From NCBI GenBank assembly GCA_038729485.1, contig JAVYRX010000003.1, positions 1 to 64,000 of the forward strand: a stretch of 64,000 bases of DNA. The letters run 5' to 3'. Position 1 is the first letter of the stretch, and the number at the start of each line of letters is the position of its first letter. Shown here piece by piece: positions 8,510-17,143 of this stretch. A program made the position numbers and the translations under genes. The notes beneath the pieces were generated by a model. The model was not told the DNA's origin. It saw only the letters and a program-made list of their open reading frames with translations, and did not search any database. This stretch comes from GCA-001856825 sp038729485 (GTDB lineage: Archaea; Thermoplasmatota; Thermoplasmata; Thermoplasmatales; GCA-001856825).

Positions 8510-8907
8510 TTCATCCCACCCCGGACAATTCTTCGTGCCTGCTTACCGTCCCCACGATTTTCCACCTGCGGTATATCAAGAAATATTGTTCGAAAGTCTG
8601 CATAAAGTATTATGACTGTTTAGTAGTTAAAAATTCTAAACAAATGCTGTGTCAAAAACTAGCATTTTGTCAATTATTTGTTAATTCCCGAATCATAGAC
8701 TGTCCTTCTTTCGAACAAATTCGCAGGATTTTAGCGAGGCCAGTCATGGATCGTCAGAGCATGCTGCTTACAAATCAAAAATGGTATCATCTATGCAAGT
8801 ATTCTCACCTAGGGTTTCCTGATCATTTGGGCATTTTAAATAGGACTATCTTCAAAATAAAATAAGACAAATAGAAAAGGATCTTGTGGGGAGTTATGAT
8901 GAATTCT
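8510..8907. other. Intergenic stretch with regulatory motif only
   Basis: About 400 bases between the unknown gene and the end of the ABC permease gene. It holds the motif CAATTATTTG at 8671-8680 in an AT-rich setting. A long open frame covers it on the + strand, but it is cysteine-, histidine- and arginine-rich with no family resemblance and begins inside the neighbouring gene, so I do not call it. Nothing else was recognised. Confidence 0.5.
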
Positions 8908-9726
8908 CTAATCCCTTATTTCCTTCTCCACCAAGTAAGCGGTCATCAACAAGAGACCAGCGGCCAATGCTGCCAATGCACCCAGCCACTCTCCCTCCAG
9001 CTTCCATTGAGATGCTGTCAGGTTCCCGTTTATGATGACAGTTCTTATTGCTTCAGCTGACCAAGAAACTGGGTTATACTCTGCAATGCTTCCAATCCAG
9101 TCCGCCATCATCTGTCTTGAAAACATGGCGTAGCTCACGAACATAAGCGGCAGATTCACGAGATTGACGATTCCGAAAATTGACTGCATGTTTGTCATTC
9201 TGGTTGCGATTACGCTGAATATTGATGAAAAGATAAATGCTATCAGTATTATTGCGGTAGCTACTATCAACGCGTCAACGAATGTGAATCCGTGTTGGAA
9301 TTCAAGGCCGTTCGGGATTAGGTATGCAGCTACTACAAGTATTAATGCTTGTGGAAGTATTCTGATTACTGATGATATTATCTTAGAGAACACAATTGAA
9401 CTCCTTCTTATCGGAGATGAGAGGAACCTCCCCATGGGTCCAAGCCGCCTGTCGAATATTATCTGGGTGCCTGCAAACATTGCCGTGAAGAGTCCCATGG
9501 TTGTCAGGACCCCCCCGACAATGTACGTTATATAATTTGGTGCTCCGTCTAATATAGTTCGGGCTGCAAGATCTCCCCCAGGCCCGACAAAAAATTTTGT
9601 TATGTCGAAGGCACTTCCAAACAAGGCAATCCAGAATATCGGCTGAATTAGGCCAGTGAAAAAGAACGTGGGATTCCTTACCCATTTCTTAAGCTCCCTA
9701 GAAGTCAAAGGCCATAATCCGCTCAC
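8908..9726 (-). CDS. ABC-2 type transporter permease (DrrB-like)
   Basis: 272 residues with six hydrophobic segments, the usual ABC-2 permease size and layout. The N-terminus SRELKKWVRNPTFFFTGLIQP and the loop GPMGRFLSSPIRRSSIVFSKI are typical of DrrB-like exporters for drugs or lipids. The start overlaps the end of the ATPase gene by four bases, so the pair is translationally coupled. Substrate unknown; PadR control suggests multidrug or toxic-compound export. Confidence 0.8.
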   Translation of the reverse strand: MSGLWPLTSRELKKWVRNPTFFFTGLIQPIFWIALFGSAFDITKFFVGPGGDLAARTILDGAPNYITYIVGGVLTTMGLFTAMFAGTQIIFDRRLGPMGRFLSSPIRRSSIVFSKIISSVIRILPQALILVVAAYLIPNGLEFQHGFTFVDALIVATAIILIAFIFSSIFSVIATRMTNMQSIFGIVNLVNLPLMFVSYAMFSRQMMADWIGSIAEYNPVSWSAEAIRTVIINGNLTASQWKLEGEWLGALAALAAGLLLMTAYLVEKEIRD

Positions 9727-10721
9727 TGTCTCACCCTCCTTACGTTCATTGCCAGTTTTCTCGCTTCGTCCCCACCTTCTCCTTCCCTTATGTCCCTGCC
9801 CGTATACTCAAGAAATACTTCATCCAATGATGGTTTCTGAACCGTTAGTTTCGCAATAGAAAGCCCATGCAGGGATATGAAATTTATAATGTTTGGCAGG
9901 GATTCGTCCGCGCTCGCGACCTTAATCCTTAGAGCGTTCTTTCCAGTCTCTGTTATCTCGATCACATGGGGCACAGTCTTCATAATTTCCACCCCTTTTT
10001 CGTCCGTAAGGGTGAGATTTACTATGTCGCCTTTTAAAGAAGCCTTGAGTTCAGCTGGGCTACCTGTTATCAATACCTTCCCGTGATCTATTATTGAGAC
10101 CCTGTCCGCAAGTTCATCTATTTCTTCTAAGTAATGCGAGGTCAATATTATCGTAATTTTAAGCCTGTCCCTTATGTCCTTCACGTAATCCCACATTTGA
10201 GTCCTTGTTTGTATGTCCAGCCCAAGCGTGGGTTCGTCCAGGAAAAGAATCCTTGGCTCATGCACAAGACCTAAGACGAGTTCCAGACGCTTTCGCATGC
10301 CTCCTGAGTAGGTTCTGACCAGCCGATCTGCTGCGTCGTCAAGATCAACTAATTTAAGAAGCCTGCTGATGCTGTCACGCGCTTTTGATTTTGGAACGTC
10401 GTAGAATTTAGAAACCATCATCATATTCTCTCTGCCAGTAAGATCTTCGTCCGCCGTAAAATCTTGAGGAACAACACCTATTAGCTTCCTAACCGAGAAT
10501 GATTCCTTTACGATATCATACCCGCTAACTAAGGCCGTTCCTCCAGTGGGTTTTATTCGTGTTATCAACATATTGATAGTTGTTGTCTTACCTGCTCCGT
10601 TTGGACCTGCAAGGCCGTATATCTCCCCTTCCATTATACTTATGTTTAGGTCTGAAACAGCCCTCATTTTCCCTCCATAAATCTTCGTCAAATTCTTTGT
10701 TACTATTATTTCGTCGCCCAT
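9723..10721 (-). CDS. ABC transporter ATP-binding protein (DrrA-like)
   Basis: 332 residues. Walker A GPNGAGKTT lies near residue 40, signature YSGGMRKR near 140, Walker B ILFLDEPTLGLD, and the H-loop in LTSHYLEEIDE. A ~90-residue C-terminal extension after the ATPase core (from about 240) ends LDEVFLEYTGRD, which is characteristic of the DrrA/NodI group. It powers the downstream permease. The start abuts the PadR stop at 10721 and the end overlaps the permease gene. Confidence 0.85.
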   Translation of the reverse strand: MGDEIIVTKNLTKIYGGKMRAVSDLNISIMEGEIYGLAGPNGAGKTTTINMLITRIKPTGGTALVSGYDIVKESFSVRKLIGVVPQDFTADEDLTGRENMMMVSKFYDVPKSKARDSISRLLKLVDLDDAADRLVRTYSGGMRKRLELVLGLVHEPRILFLDEPTLGLDIQTRTQMWDYVKDIRDRLKITIILTSHYLEEIDELADRVSIIDHGKVLITGSPAELKASLKGDIVNLTLTDEKGVEIMKTVPHVIEITETGKNALRIKVASADESLPNIINFISLHGLSIAKLTVQKPSLDEVFLEYTGRDIREGEGGDEARKLAMNVRRVRQ

Positions 10722-11257
10722 TAGATCGCCTCCTGCTTTCCAAAAAACTTTTTTCTCGTTTCACCCAGCATTTTTAATGTTTTTTCGATTTCAACCTCAA
10801 GATTCATAAGAAATGCTTCATATTCCTTTGGGTTCTCTACGTCTTCCATTATTGGATCCAGATTTTCCGCCAAGAATTCGTTCATATGCTGAGCTGAACT
10901 TACCAAAAATCTCATCTTCTCTTCAGGGCCCATAGTTTCCATCCAAAGCTTACTCAGGAACTTGGAAATTGGAGAATGTTCAAAATGCCTCTCCCTGATT
11001 TTTGAAATCATTACCTGACCTTTGTCCGTTATCCTATACATCGCCCTGCCATTTTCCTCATATCTCTCTATCATACCTCTTCTCTTCAGCCTGTTCAGCG
11101 CTGGATAAATTGAGCCTGCACCCGGTTTCCATGAGCCACCCGTTTTTTCTGAGATCATGTTTGATACTTGATTTCCATAAATTGGTCCATCCTTCACCAT
11201 CGTCAGTATAATGAAGAACAGTATACCCCTGTTCCATCTGTCGTTTCCCTGATCCAT
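10721..11257 (-). CDS. PadR-family transcriptional regulator
   Basis: 178 residues. The N-terminal winged helix contains the family pattern GPIYGNQVSNMI...WKPGAGSIYPALNRLKRRGMIE, followed by a wing ending YRITDKG. A long C-terminal helical region, for dimerisation, completes it. It is first in an operon with the ABC exporter and is probably an autorepressor released by the exported compound, as for PadR-controlled multidrug pumps. A perfect palindrome lies 30-43 bases upstream of the start. Confidence 0.85.
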   Translation of the reverse strand: MDQGNDRWNRGILFFIILTMVKDGPIYGNQVSNMISEKTGGSWKPGAGSIYPALNRLKRRGMIERYEENGRAMYRITDKGQVMISKIRERHFEHSPISKFLSKLWMETMGPEEKMRFLVSSAQHMNEFLAENLDPIMEDVENPKEYEAFLMNLEVEIEKTLKMLGETRKKFFGKQEAI

Positions 11258-11286
11258 AGCCGTTATTGATTTAGTGTATATAACGA

Positions 11287-11300
11287 TATCGATATCGATA
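11287..11300 (-). promoter_or_regulatory. Palindromic operator candidate for PadR, next to the TATA box
   Basis: The sequence tatcgatatcgata (11287-11300) is a perfect 14-base palindrome, and the overlapping cgatatcgatatcg (11284-11297) is another. It lies immediately upstream of the TATA-like ttatatac (11276-11283, read on the minus strand) that serves the PadR-ABC operon. Binding here would interfere with TBP/TFB, which fits autorepression. Confidence 0.55.
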
Positions 11301-11493
11301 CTAACTACAAACCCCCTCTACAACCTATGGAAGCACCCCTGACAATCAAACTCCCACTTTACTAACTGATGACCGGTCATCACAGTGCAAATTTCCGGAA
11401 ATTAAAGGATCCTAGTTTAGACCGTAAACTATTATTCAACCAAGATGACCCGGAAGCTTGAAAAGCATTTAAACGAGATTTGATTCATGAAGG

Positions 11494-13278
11494 GTGCCAA
11501 CCAACCCAAAGTTTCCTTACATTGAAGACCACGGTGTTCTACTGAACAACAGAACCGCCGCCCTAGTCTCTAAGGACGGGGAGATAGATTTTGCCTGTTT
11601 TCCAAACTTTGACTCGGAAATGGTATTCTCCTCAATCCTGGATAGAGAGAAAGGTGGATATTTTATAATCAGGCCCGCAGAGGAAGACGTAGATAGCAAA
11701 CAGTTCTACGAACCAGACACCAACATATTATTCACAATGTTCTACCGAAAGGGGGAGAGGATCTTATCAATCATGGATTTCCTCCCGATGAGCTACGAGA
11801 ACTACGTATATTTTTCTGAGATTCACAGAAGGATTGAGGCCTTCCAGGATGTGAAGGTACTGGTGGCATTTAGCCCTTTCTCCAGTGGTTCCAGGAATAG
11901 AATAAACGAGGCAGATCATAGTGGCTATATGTTCTATTCTGGCAGCTCGACTCAATTCCTCTCCACCACCGTGGATTTAGAAGTTAATGAGGAAGAGGTT
12001 GCCGGGACTATGGATCTGCCGGAAACGGAGGTTCTATGGATGGTAACAGCGCACAATTTGAAGAAGGCATATTCTCCCTCTGTATTTTCAAGCGAGGAGA
12101 GGCTATGGCAAACGAGGAAATTCTGGAAAGAGTGGCTGCTGAAATCGACGTACCAAGGAATTTTTTATGATGTGGTTAACAGATCTTTGTTAACCATAAA
12201 GGGCCTTTTCTTTGATCCTAAAGGCTTTATGGTAGCTTCTCCAACCACTTCGTTGCCTGAGTCATTAGGCGGAGAGAGAAATTGGGATTACAGGTTCATG
12301 TGGGTGAGGGACACCACATACGCAGTAGACTCTCTTATTCAGCTAGGATACCTTAACGAGGCTACGAGGTTTTATCTATCAATAATCGATAGGTTTGAAA
12401 GAGACGGCAGACTCTATTCTGTTTATGGTATAACGGATGATGCCTTAACTGACGAAAAAATACTTGACTATTCTGGTTATGAAAACTCCAGACCCGTCAG
12501 GGTGGGTAATGCAGCCAGAAGCCAGCTTCAGATAGATCAATATGCCTCGCTCATAACTTCCTTAAAGCTTCTTTTGGATAATTCTAGCTTCATAAGCACC
12601 CATATGCTTGAAAAGGTGTTTTTGCTGGGCGACTCTCTCACGAAAATATCGAGCCTGCCTGATTCTTCCATTTGGGAAATAAGGGGGAGGAAGAGACACT
12701 ACATATATTCGAAGGCCCTTGCCTGGAAAGGAATGTCAGACCTCTCGTGGATATACGACAAACTTGGCGATGAAAATTCATCAAGAGCGGCTAAGAACGA
12801 AGCTGAAAGGATAAGAAAGGAAGTATACGAAAAAGGCGTTTCCAGGTTAGGTTATTTTTCTCAGAGCTATAACTCTGATCACGTAGATGCGTCCCTGCTT
12901 AGACTTCCTTTAATAGGTTTCTGCTCCGTTAGCGATCCAACGTACCAAAGAACGTTTAAGGAGATAGAAAAAAAACTTATGCCTGAGAAATTTCTGCTTA
13001 GAAGATATACCCTTAACGATGGTCTAAAAGGAACAGACAATGCATTCCTTCTTTTGTCATTCTGGTATATAAGAAACCTCATCAGGATGTCAAGATTTGA
13101 AGAGGCACACGAGGGCATTATAAAGGTGCTTAACCTCGCCAACGGCCTCTATCTGTTTCCGGAAGAAATTGAATTTGGCACGCACAGGTATCTTGGGAAC
13201 TATCCACAGGCATTGAGCCATTTTGCTCTTATACAGACCATATATGAATACAATAACGCGCTTTCTGCCGGTAAATAA
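11494..13278 (+). CDS. Glycoside hydrolase family 15 enzyme (glucoamylase or trehalase)
   Basis: 594 residues from a GTG start. The N-terminal beta-domain begins with YIEDHGVLLNNRTAALVSKDGEIDFACFP as in archaeal GH15, followed by the (alpha/alpha)6 barrel with the RNWDYRFMWVRDTTY signature. The general acid is probably the Glu in SSIWEIRG and the general base the Glu pair in FPEEIEFGTHRYLGNYPQAL. There is no signal peptide, so it acts in the cytoplasm. In Thermoplasma relatives some GH15 proteins are acid trehalases and others glucoamylases, and sequence reading alone does not separate them. It is monocistronic. Confidence 0.85.
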   Translation: MPTNPKFPYIEDHGVLLNNRTAALVSKDGEIDFACFPNFDSEMVFSSILDREKGGYFIIRPAEEDVDSKQFYEPDTNILFTMFYRKGERILSIMDFLPMSYENYVYFSEIHRRIEAFQDVKVLVAFSPFSSGSRNRINEADHSGYMFYSGSSTQFLSTTVDLEVNEEEVAGTMDLPETEVLWMVTAHNLKKAYSPSVFSSEERLWQTRKFWKEWLLKSTYQGIFYDVVNRSLLTIKGLFFDPKGFMVASPTTSLPESLGGERNWDYRFMWVRDTTYAVDSLIQLGYLNEATRFYLSIIDRFERDGRLYSVYGITDDALTDEKILDYSGYENSRPVRVGNAARSQLQIDQYASLITSLKLLLDNSSFISTHMLEKVFLLGDSLTKISSLPDSSIWEIRGRKRHYIYSKALAWKGMSDLSWIYDKLGDENSSRAAKNEAERIRKEVYEKGVSRLGYFSQSYNSDHVDASLLRLPLIGFCSVSDPTYQRTFKEIEKKLMPEKFLLRRYTLNDGLKGTDNAFLLLSFWYIRNLIRMSRFEEAHEGIIKVLNLANGLYLFPEEIEFGTHRYLGNYPQALSHFALIQTIYEYNNALSAGK

Positions 13279-13436
13279 TCAATATTTCTGAAAACATTCC
13301 ATTTGTAAAAGGCTAAAATTTAAGAAATTGCAATAAAATAGCCTTCTAAAGCGTGACGAGCGATGAAACGGTTAAGTTTTATTCCACAGTTTCTAGCCCG
13401 TTTTTCTCTTTCATAACAATGAACTGCTAACAAACA

Positions 13437-13460
13437 TTTCACCTACATTACCGGTGTAAA
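13437..13460 (+). promoter_or_regulatory. Imperfect inverted repeat upstream of hsp20
   Basis: TTTCACC and GGTGTAAA flank a short spacer (tttcacctacattaccggtgtaaa) upstream of an A/T-rich TATA-like stretch (13471-13485) before the Hsp20 gene. The second gene of the operon encodes a winged-helix regulator, so this may be its heat-shock operator. It is an inference from position and symmetry only. Confidence 0.35.
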
Positions 13461-13532
13461 AACTACGTAAGAAAAATTAAAATAGTAGCGAATAATCACT
13501 AATCAACGTAAGGTTGTTAACCGGTGGTGAAC

Positions 13533-14069
13533 ATGGTAGGAAGAAAGATAAGGAGAAAGGATGACGAATTTTGGGACTACATACAGGACTTCTTCGAAAA
13601 TAGTGATAGAGAATACAGAAAATTCATCGAGAGATGGTTTGATACTTTTGATGAACTTGAGAATCTCAAGGACCAACCAGGGACGTACGTGTATGGATTC
13701 ACATACAGGATAGGCCCCGATGGAAAGCCCGAGTACAGAGAATTTGGCAACATACCTAGGGAATATTCGGAGCTTCCAAGCATTGAGTACAGGGAGCCGA
13801 TAACGGACGTTCAGAACAGGGAAGACGAAACGGACATAACTCTTGAGATTCCAGGAGTGACAAAGGGCGACATAAACATAGAGATAAGGGATGACACATT
13901 GGTAGTAAAGGTCGACAAAGAGGGCAGGAAATATTACAAGGAGATAGAAGTGCAGTACGAAATCCAGCCGGAGAACGTTAAGGCAACTTACTCTAATGGC
14001 GTACTAGACATAGTCATTAAAAAACCCCAGGGGAGTAAGAAAGAGGGAAAGAGGATACCAGTAGACTAA
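13533..14069 (+). CDS. hsp20: Small heat shock protein, Hsp20/alpha-crystallin family
   Basis: About 178 residues. The start is taken at the ATG 13533 because ggtggtga sits directly upstream; GTG codons at 13524 and 13527 are alternatives. Residues ~90-165 form the alpha-crystallin domain, with the DITLEIPGVTKGDINIEI strand pattern and the NGVLDIVIKK hallmark near the end. An unusually long acidic/aromatic N-terminal arm precedes it. It holds unfolding proteins in oligomers. The regulator gene starts two bases after the stop. Confidence 0.88.
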   Translation: MVGRKIRRKDDEFWDYIQDFFENSDREYRKFIERWFDTFDELENLKDQPGTYVYGFTYRIGPDGKPEYREFGNIPREYSELPSIEYREPITDVQNREDETDITLEIPGVTKGDINIEIRDDTLVVKVDKEGRKYYKEIEVQYEIQPENVKATYSNGVLDIVIKKPQGSKKEGKRIPVD

Positions 14070-14071
14070 AC

Positions 14072-14596
14072 ATGAACAGCGACCTTCTAGACCTCATCGA
14101 TAATGAAATCAGGCGCAAAATACTGAGCATTCTATCGGTGAGGCCTTCATATACATTTGAGCTTGCTAGATTCTTAGGGAGCTCGCAGCAGTTGGTGGCA
14201 AAACACATCAAAATGCTAGAAGATAGTGGATTGGTTTACAAGGTAGGGAAGATAGAATCAGACTCCGGTCCGCCCAGGATCCTTTATAAGGCCAATCTTC
14301 CGCTCCTATCTTTCCTGCAGTTCATTGAAAATATATCTTCTGCCATGGACGGCGAAGAAAGTGAATACAATCCAGAAGGTAACGTGAGAGACCTGGTTGA
14401 AAGACTGAAGGAAATAGACGGAAAGATAAAGCTAATTGAAACAGATCTCAAGAACCTGATGCTGCAGAAGCAAAAGATTCTGCTCGCGATTAGCAATCTC
14501 TGCCCCGATACAGAAACATCTCTCTTTTTCAGAGCAGTTAATGAGGCATTACAGAGTGGGAATTTTGATCTAATAATAAAGATGATGTCAATTTAA
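14072..14596 (+). CDS. Winged-helix (ArsR-like) regulator, probable heat-shock repressor
   Basis: 174 residues. The N-terminal ~75 residues form an ArsR-type winged helix (NEIRRKILSILSVRPSYTFELARFLGSSQQLVAKHIKMLEDSGLV). Residues ~100-150 are a predicted coiled coil (LVERLKEIDGKIKLIETDLKNLMLQKQ) that would dimerise it. It is co-transcribed with Hsp20 with a two-base gap, an arrangement that recalls Phr-type archaeal heat-shock autoregulators. No metal-binding cysteines of the classical ArsR type are seen. Confidence 0.7.
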   Translation: MNSDLLDLIDNEIRRKILSILSVRPSYTFELARFLGSSQQLVAKHIKMLEDSGLVYKVGKIESDSGPPRILYKANLPLLSFLQFIENISSAMDGEESEYNPEGNVRDLVERLKEIDGKIKLIETDLKNLMLQKQKILLAISNLCPDTETSLFFRAVNEALQSGNFDLIIKMMSI

Positions 14597-14756
14597 ACTA
14601 GGAGCAGATCAGATCGCCTGTCACTCATCATTGTCAGCCTAGGCTAAACTCATCATCCTGCCCCGTCTTAGTAATACAAACTTTTTCTTATGGCTTTCCC
14701 CAATATTTATAGCGTTGCAACAAAACTACAAAATAAGAGCTTGCTATGTTAATTCC

Positions 14757-15305
14757 GTGTACACGCGACATGGAGACAAAGGCGAAACGGATACCGCTTA
14801 CGGCGAAAGGATAAGGAAAGACAGTCAGCTTATGGAATGGGAGGGAACTCTCGATGAGCTCATTTCCAACATCGGACTATCCAAATCAATGCAGAGTTAT
14901 GACGACATCGTGAGTGACCTGACCACCGTACAGCTTGATCTCTTCCACCTTGGTGAGGAAATTATCACGCAAGGAGAGGGGAGAAAACTGAGAGAGGACG
15001 GAGTGAAATGGATGGAAGGCAGGATTGCCTCGTATCTTAAGGAGATAGGTGAGATAAAACTGTTTGTGGTGCCCGGTGGAAATGTTGGCGCAGCTTCTCT
15101 CCAGTTTTCCAGAGCAATAACAAGACGGGCCGAGCGGAGACTGGTTGAACTAAGCCAGAAACAGGCAGTCAATCCCAATTCTATGCAATATATGAACAGG
15201 CTCTCTTCCCTGCTTTTTATGATTGCGCTTGCTTGCAATAAAAGGGCTGGAATTAAGGAGATTATTTATCCCTGGCCCAACCCGGAAAAGAAGAGAGAAG
15301 AGTAG
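14757..15305 (+). CDS. ATP:cob(I)alamin adenosyltransferase, PduO type
   Basis: Makes adenosylcobalamin from cob(I)alamin and ATP. The family signature VYTRHGDKGETDTAYGERIRK is at the very N-terminus, so I take the GTG at 14757 as start (182 residues); an in-frame TTG at 14715 would add 14 residues. Helical-bundle motifs VPGGNVGAASLQFSRAITRRAER and a late SLLFMIALACNKR match PduO-type enzymes. It supports use of B12 in this organism, relevant to the B12-binding radical SAM gene at 3815, although those enzymes usually use methylcobalamin. Confidence 0.88.
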   Translation: MYTRHGDKGETDTAYGERIRKDSQLMEWEGTLDELISNIGLSKSMQSYDDIVSDLTTVQLDLFHLGEEIITQGEGRKLREDGVKWMEGRIASYLKEIGEIKLFVVPGGNVGAASLQFSRAITRRAERRLVELSQKQAVNPNSMQYMNRLSSLLFMIALACNKRAGIKEIIYPWPNPEKKREE

Positions 15306-15332
15306 AAATACGTTCTTTGCCTGACATTTATT

Positions 15333-15686
15333 ATGCCTAAGGAAATCGTAAAAAGCGCTTCTTCTGTGCCACCAATGGATCTAGATGGCGGAGGTATAAT
15401 TAGATGGCTCGTTACCCACAGGGATGGGGCTCCTAACTTTTCAATGAGACTGATAGATGTACCTGCGGGCAAATCGACGCCAGATCACTCCCACGATTAC
15501 GAGCATGAGATGTATTTCATTGAAGGAAATGCGGAAGCGGTTATAGAGGGCAGAAAATACGAAGTGACGGGGAATTATTTTCTTTATGTTCCTCCTAAAT
15601 TTAGGCACAAAGTTACTGCTCTCACTGACATCAAACTAATATGTGTGGTGCCGATAAAAGCAGCTATATCTATACTCGGTCCCTAG
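15333..15686 (+). CDS. Small cupin-domain protein
   Basis: 117 residues with the two cupin motifs. Motif 1 is PDHSHDYEHEMYFIEG with two histidines and a glutamate positioned to bind a metal; motif 2 is NYFLYVPPKFRHKVTAL with the last histidine. Enzyme or sensor activity cannot be assigned. It lies 27 bases after the adenosyltransferase gene on the same strand. Its stop shares the palindrome CTAG with the stop of the convergent SQR gene. Confidence 0.75.
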   Translation: MPKEIVKSASSVPPMDLDGGGIIRWLVTHRDGAPNFSMRLIDVPAGKSTPDHSHDYEHEMYFIEGNAEAVIEGRKYEVTGNYFLYVPPKFRHKVTALTDIKLICVVPIKAAISILGP

Positions 15687-16885
15687 GCAGATTCTCCGCT
15701 CTTATACAAAGGAGCATACTTCTTGTTTAGCTTCTCCGGATTAGTCATTTCGAAGTACTTATCGAATATGAAATCTGCCCTTCCTTTGAGCGTCATCCAG
15801 TATATCCTAGCCATGGACATCTTCATCATATGCTTTAATCTCGTTGGTGGATACGGCACCGTAGGATTGTTGAAATCTGCTATGACGAATGTGGCCTTAC
15901 CGTATGCAGTATCGAATGGACAGTTTATCCTCCCGTTAAATTCACCGAATTCTCCGTTCAGAATGTGTGAAACTGTCATCGCCTCGAGATGCGCAGTTAC
16001 GCCCGTTTTAGATGTTGGGATTGTATTGCAATCGCCTATGGCGAATGCGTCGTCATAACCCTTAATTGTTGTTTTCTTGTTGTCAACCTTTATGAACCTG
16101 TCCTCGTCTTGCACACCATCCGGTACGATCTTGATCTTCGTCCCGCGGCACGGTGGTACTATTATTGGGAGATCATAAGTTACGGAGTCTCCTTCAAGCG
16201 AGTTTATCGTTTTGTGCTCAACGTCTATGTTGTCCACATCAAAAAATGGTAGCACTTCTATGCCTCTTTCCTTTACCAGCGGCTCTACGACCCTGTTCAT
16301 GGGTTCCGCAGGATAAGGCCTTGGAAATGGAGTGAAGAACTTGATCTTTGTTTTACTCTTCAGACCTTTTTTCCGCAGATGTTCTTCTAGCTGAAATGCG
16401 CCTTCAAGTAGTGACGGTGGACATTTGCAAGTTGGTGATGATTGACCAATAGCTATGGTCCCTCCCTTGAAATTTTCTATGTGCGTCCACAGCTTATGCG
16501 AGTTTTGAACGCTTGAATGATAATCCCCGTATTCATCGTATATCGTCCTCAAGCCAGGGATAGCATCAGGATCTGGTACTGTGCCCGTCGCAATGACGAG
16601 GTAATCGTACTCATAGTTTACTCTCCTTGTTCCATACGCTTTCCTTTGGTCAAGATTAATCTCCATTATCTCATCCTGAACAAACGTCACTCCAGGTTTT
16701 AGAAGGTCAGCGTTTGGTTTCCATATTTTTCTCTTGGATCCCTTGAAGGCTACGTAGAGAAACCAAGGTTGATAGTAGTGAAGTTCGCTTTTGTCTACAA
16801 CTGTAATGTCAAAATCTCTTGTGTTTAAGTGATTCGCCAGTATTACGCCAGCGTCTCCGCTTCCTACGATCAGAACTTTCTTCAT
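15683..16885 (-). CDS. Sulfide:quinone oxidoreductase-like flavoprotein
   Basis: 400 residues. An FAD-binding GxGxxG variant (VLIVGSGDAGVILANHL) is at the N-terminus, followed by the second dinucleotide motif YDYLVIATGT and a C-terminal GDCNTIP flavin-contact motif. Cysteines 153/155 (PTCKC) and 246 (PPCRGT) are candidates for the catalytic sulfide-handling pair of SQR. SQR proteins bind the membrane peripherally and pass electrons to quinone. It is third in an operon after dsrE-like and tusA-like genes, which strongly suggests sulfide or persulfide metabolism. Confidence 0.75.
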   Translation of the reverse strand: MKKVLIVGSGDAGVILANHLNTRDFDITVVDKSELHYYQPWFLYVAFKGSKRKIWKPNADLLKPGVTFVQDEIMEINLDQRKAYGTRRVNYEYDYLVIATGTVPDPDAIPGLRTIYDEYGDYHSSVQNSHKLWTHIENFKGGTIAIGQSSPTCKCPPSLLEGAFQLEEHLRKKGLKSKTKIKFFTPFPRPYPAEPMNRVVEPLVKERGIEVLPFFDVDNIDVEHKTINSLEGDSVTYDLPIIVPPCRGTKIKIVPDGVQDEDRFIKVDNKKTTIKGYDDAFAIGDCNTIPTSKTGVTAHLEAMTVSHILNGEFGEFNGRINCPFDTAYGKATFVIADFNNPTVPYPPTRLKHMMKMSMARIYWMTLKGRADFIFDKYFEMTNPEKLNKKYAPLYKSGESA

Positions 16886-16898
16886 CTTCTCAACGCGC

Positions 16899-17135
16899 CT
16901 ATCGTTTCGTTACCTTTATCTTTACCACTATCTTGTCCGGATTTTCTTTTATTTCGAGAATCTCATTTCCAGTCTTCTTTGCCCATGCTTCCGTATCTGC
17001 CTTTACGCCAAGATCCGTTGCCCATAATTCAAGTATGTCCCCAACCTTTGAATTTCTATAGGCCTTTATAAGATCCGTTATCGGTCCAGGGCAAGCGGAG
17101 CCCCTGGAATCAATTACCTTCGCTTCTTCCATCAC
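16899..17135 (-). CDS. tusA: TusA/SirA-like sulfur carrier protein
   Basis: 78 residues with the family motif SACPGP; Cys15 is the persulfide-carrying residue. The size and beta-alpha-beta pattern fit TusA. It lies between a DsrE-family gene (8 bases upstream) and the SQR gene (13 bases downstream), so it probably ferries sulfane sulfur between them, as in the DsrE-TusA relay known from other acidophilic archaea. Confidence 0.85.
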   Translation of the reverse strand: MMEEAKVIDSRGSACPGPITDLIKAYRNSKVGDILELWATDLGVKADTEAWAKKTGNEILEIKENPDKIVVKIKVTKR

Positions 17136-17143
17136 ATATCACC

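Noticed and set aside
8473..8865. 130-codon + strand frame upstream of the ABC permease gene end
   Set aside because: It begins inside the antisense of the 8075-8509 gene, has no ribosome site or family motif, and its composition is unlike the other proteins here.
14715..14756. TTG-initiated N-terminal extension of the cobalamin adenosyltransferase
   Set aside because: Family proteins begin at the VYTRxGDKGET motif, which starts with a GTG at 14757; the extension has no ribosome site.
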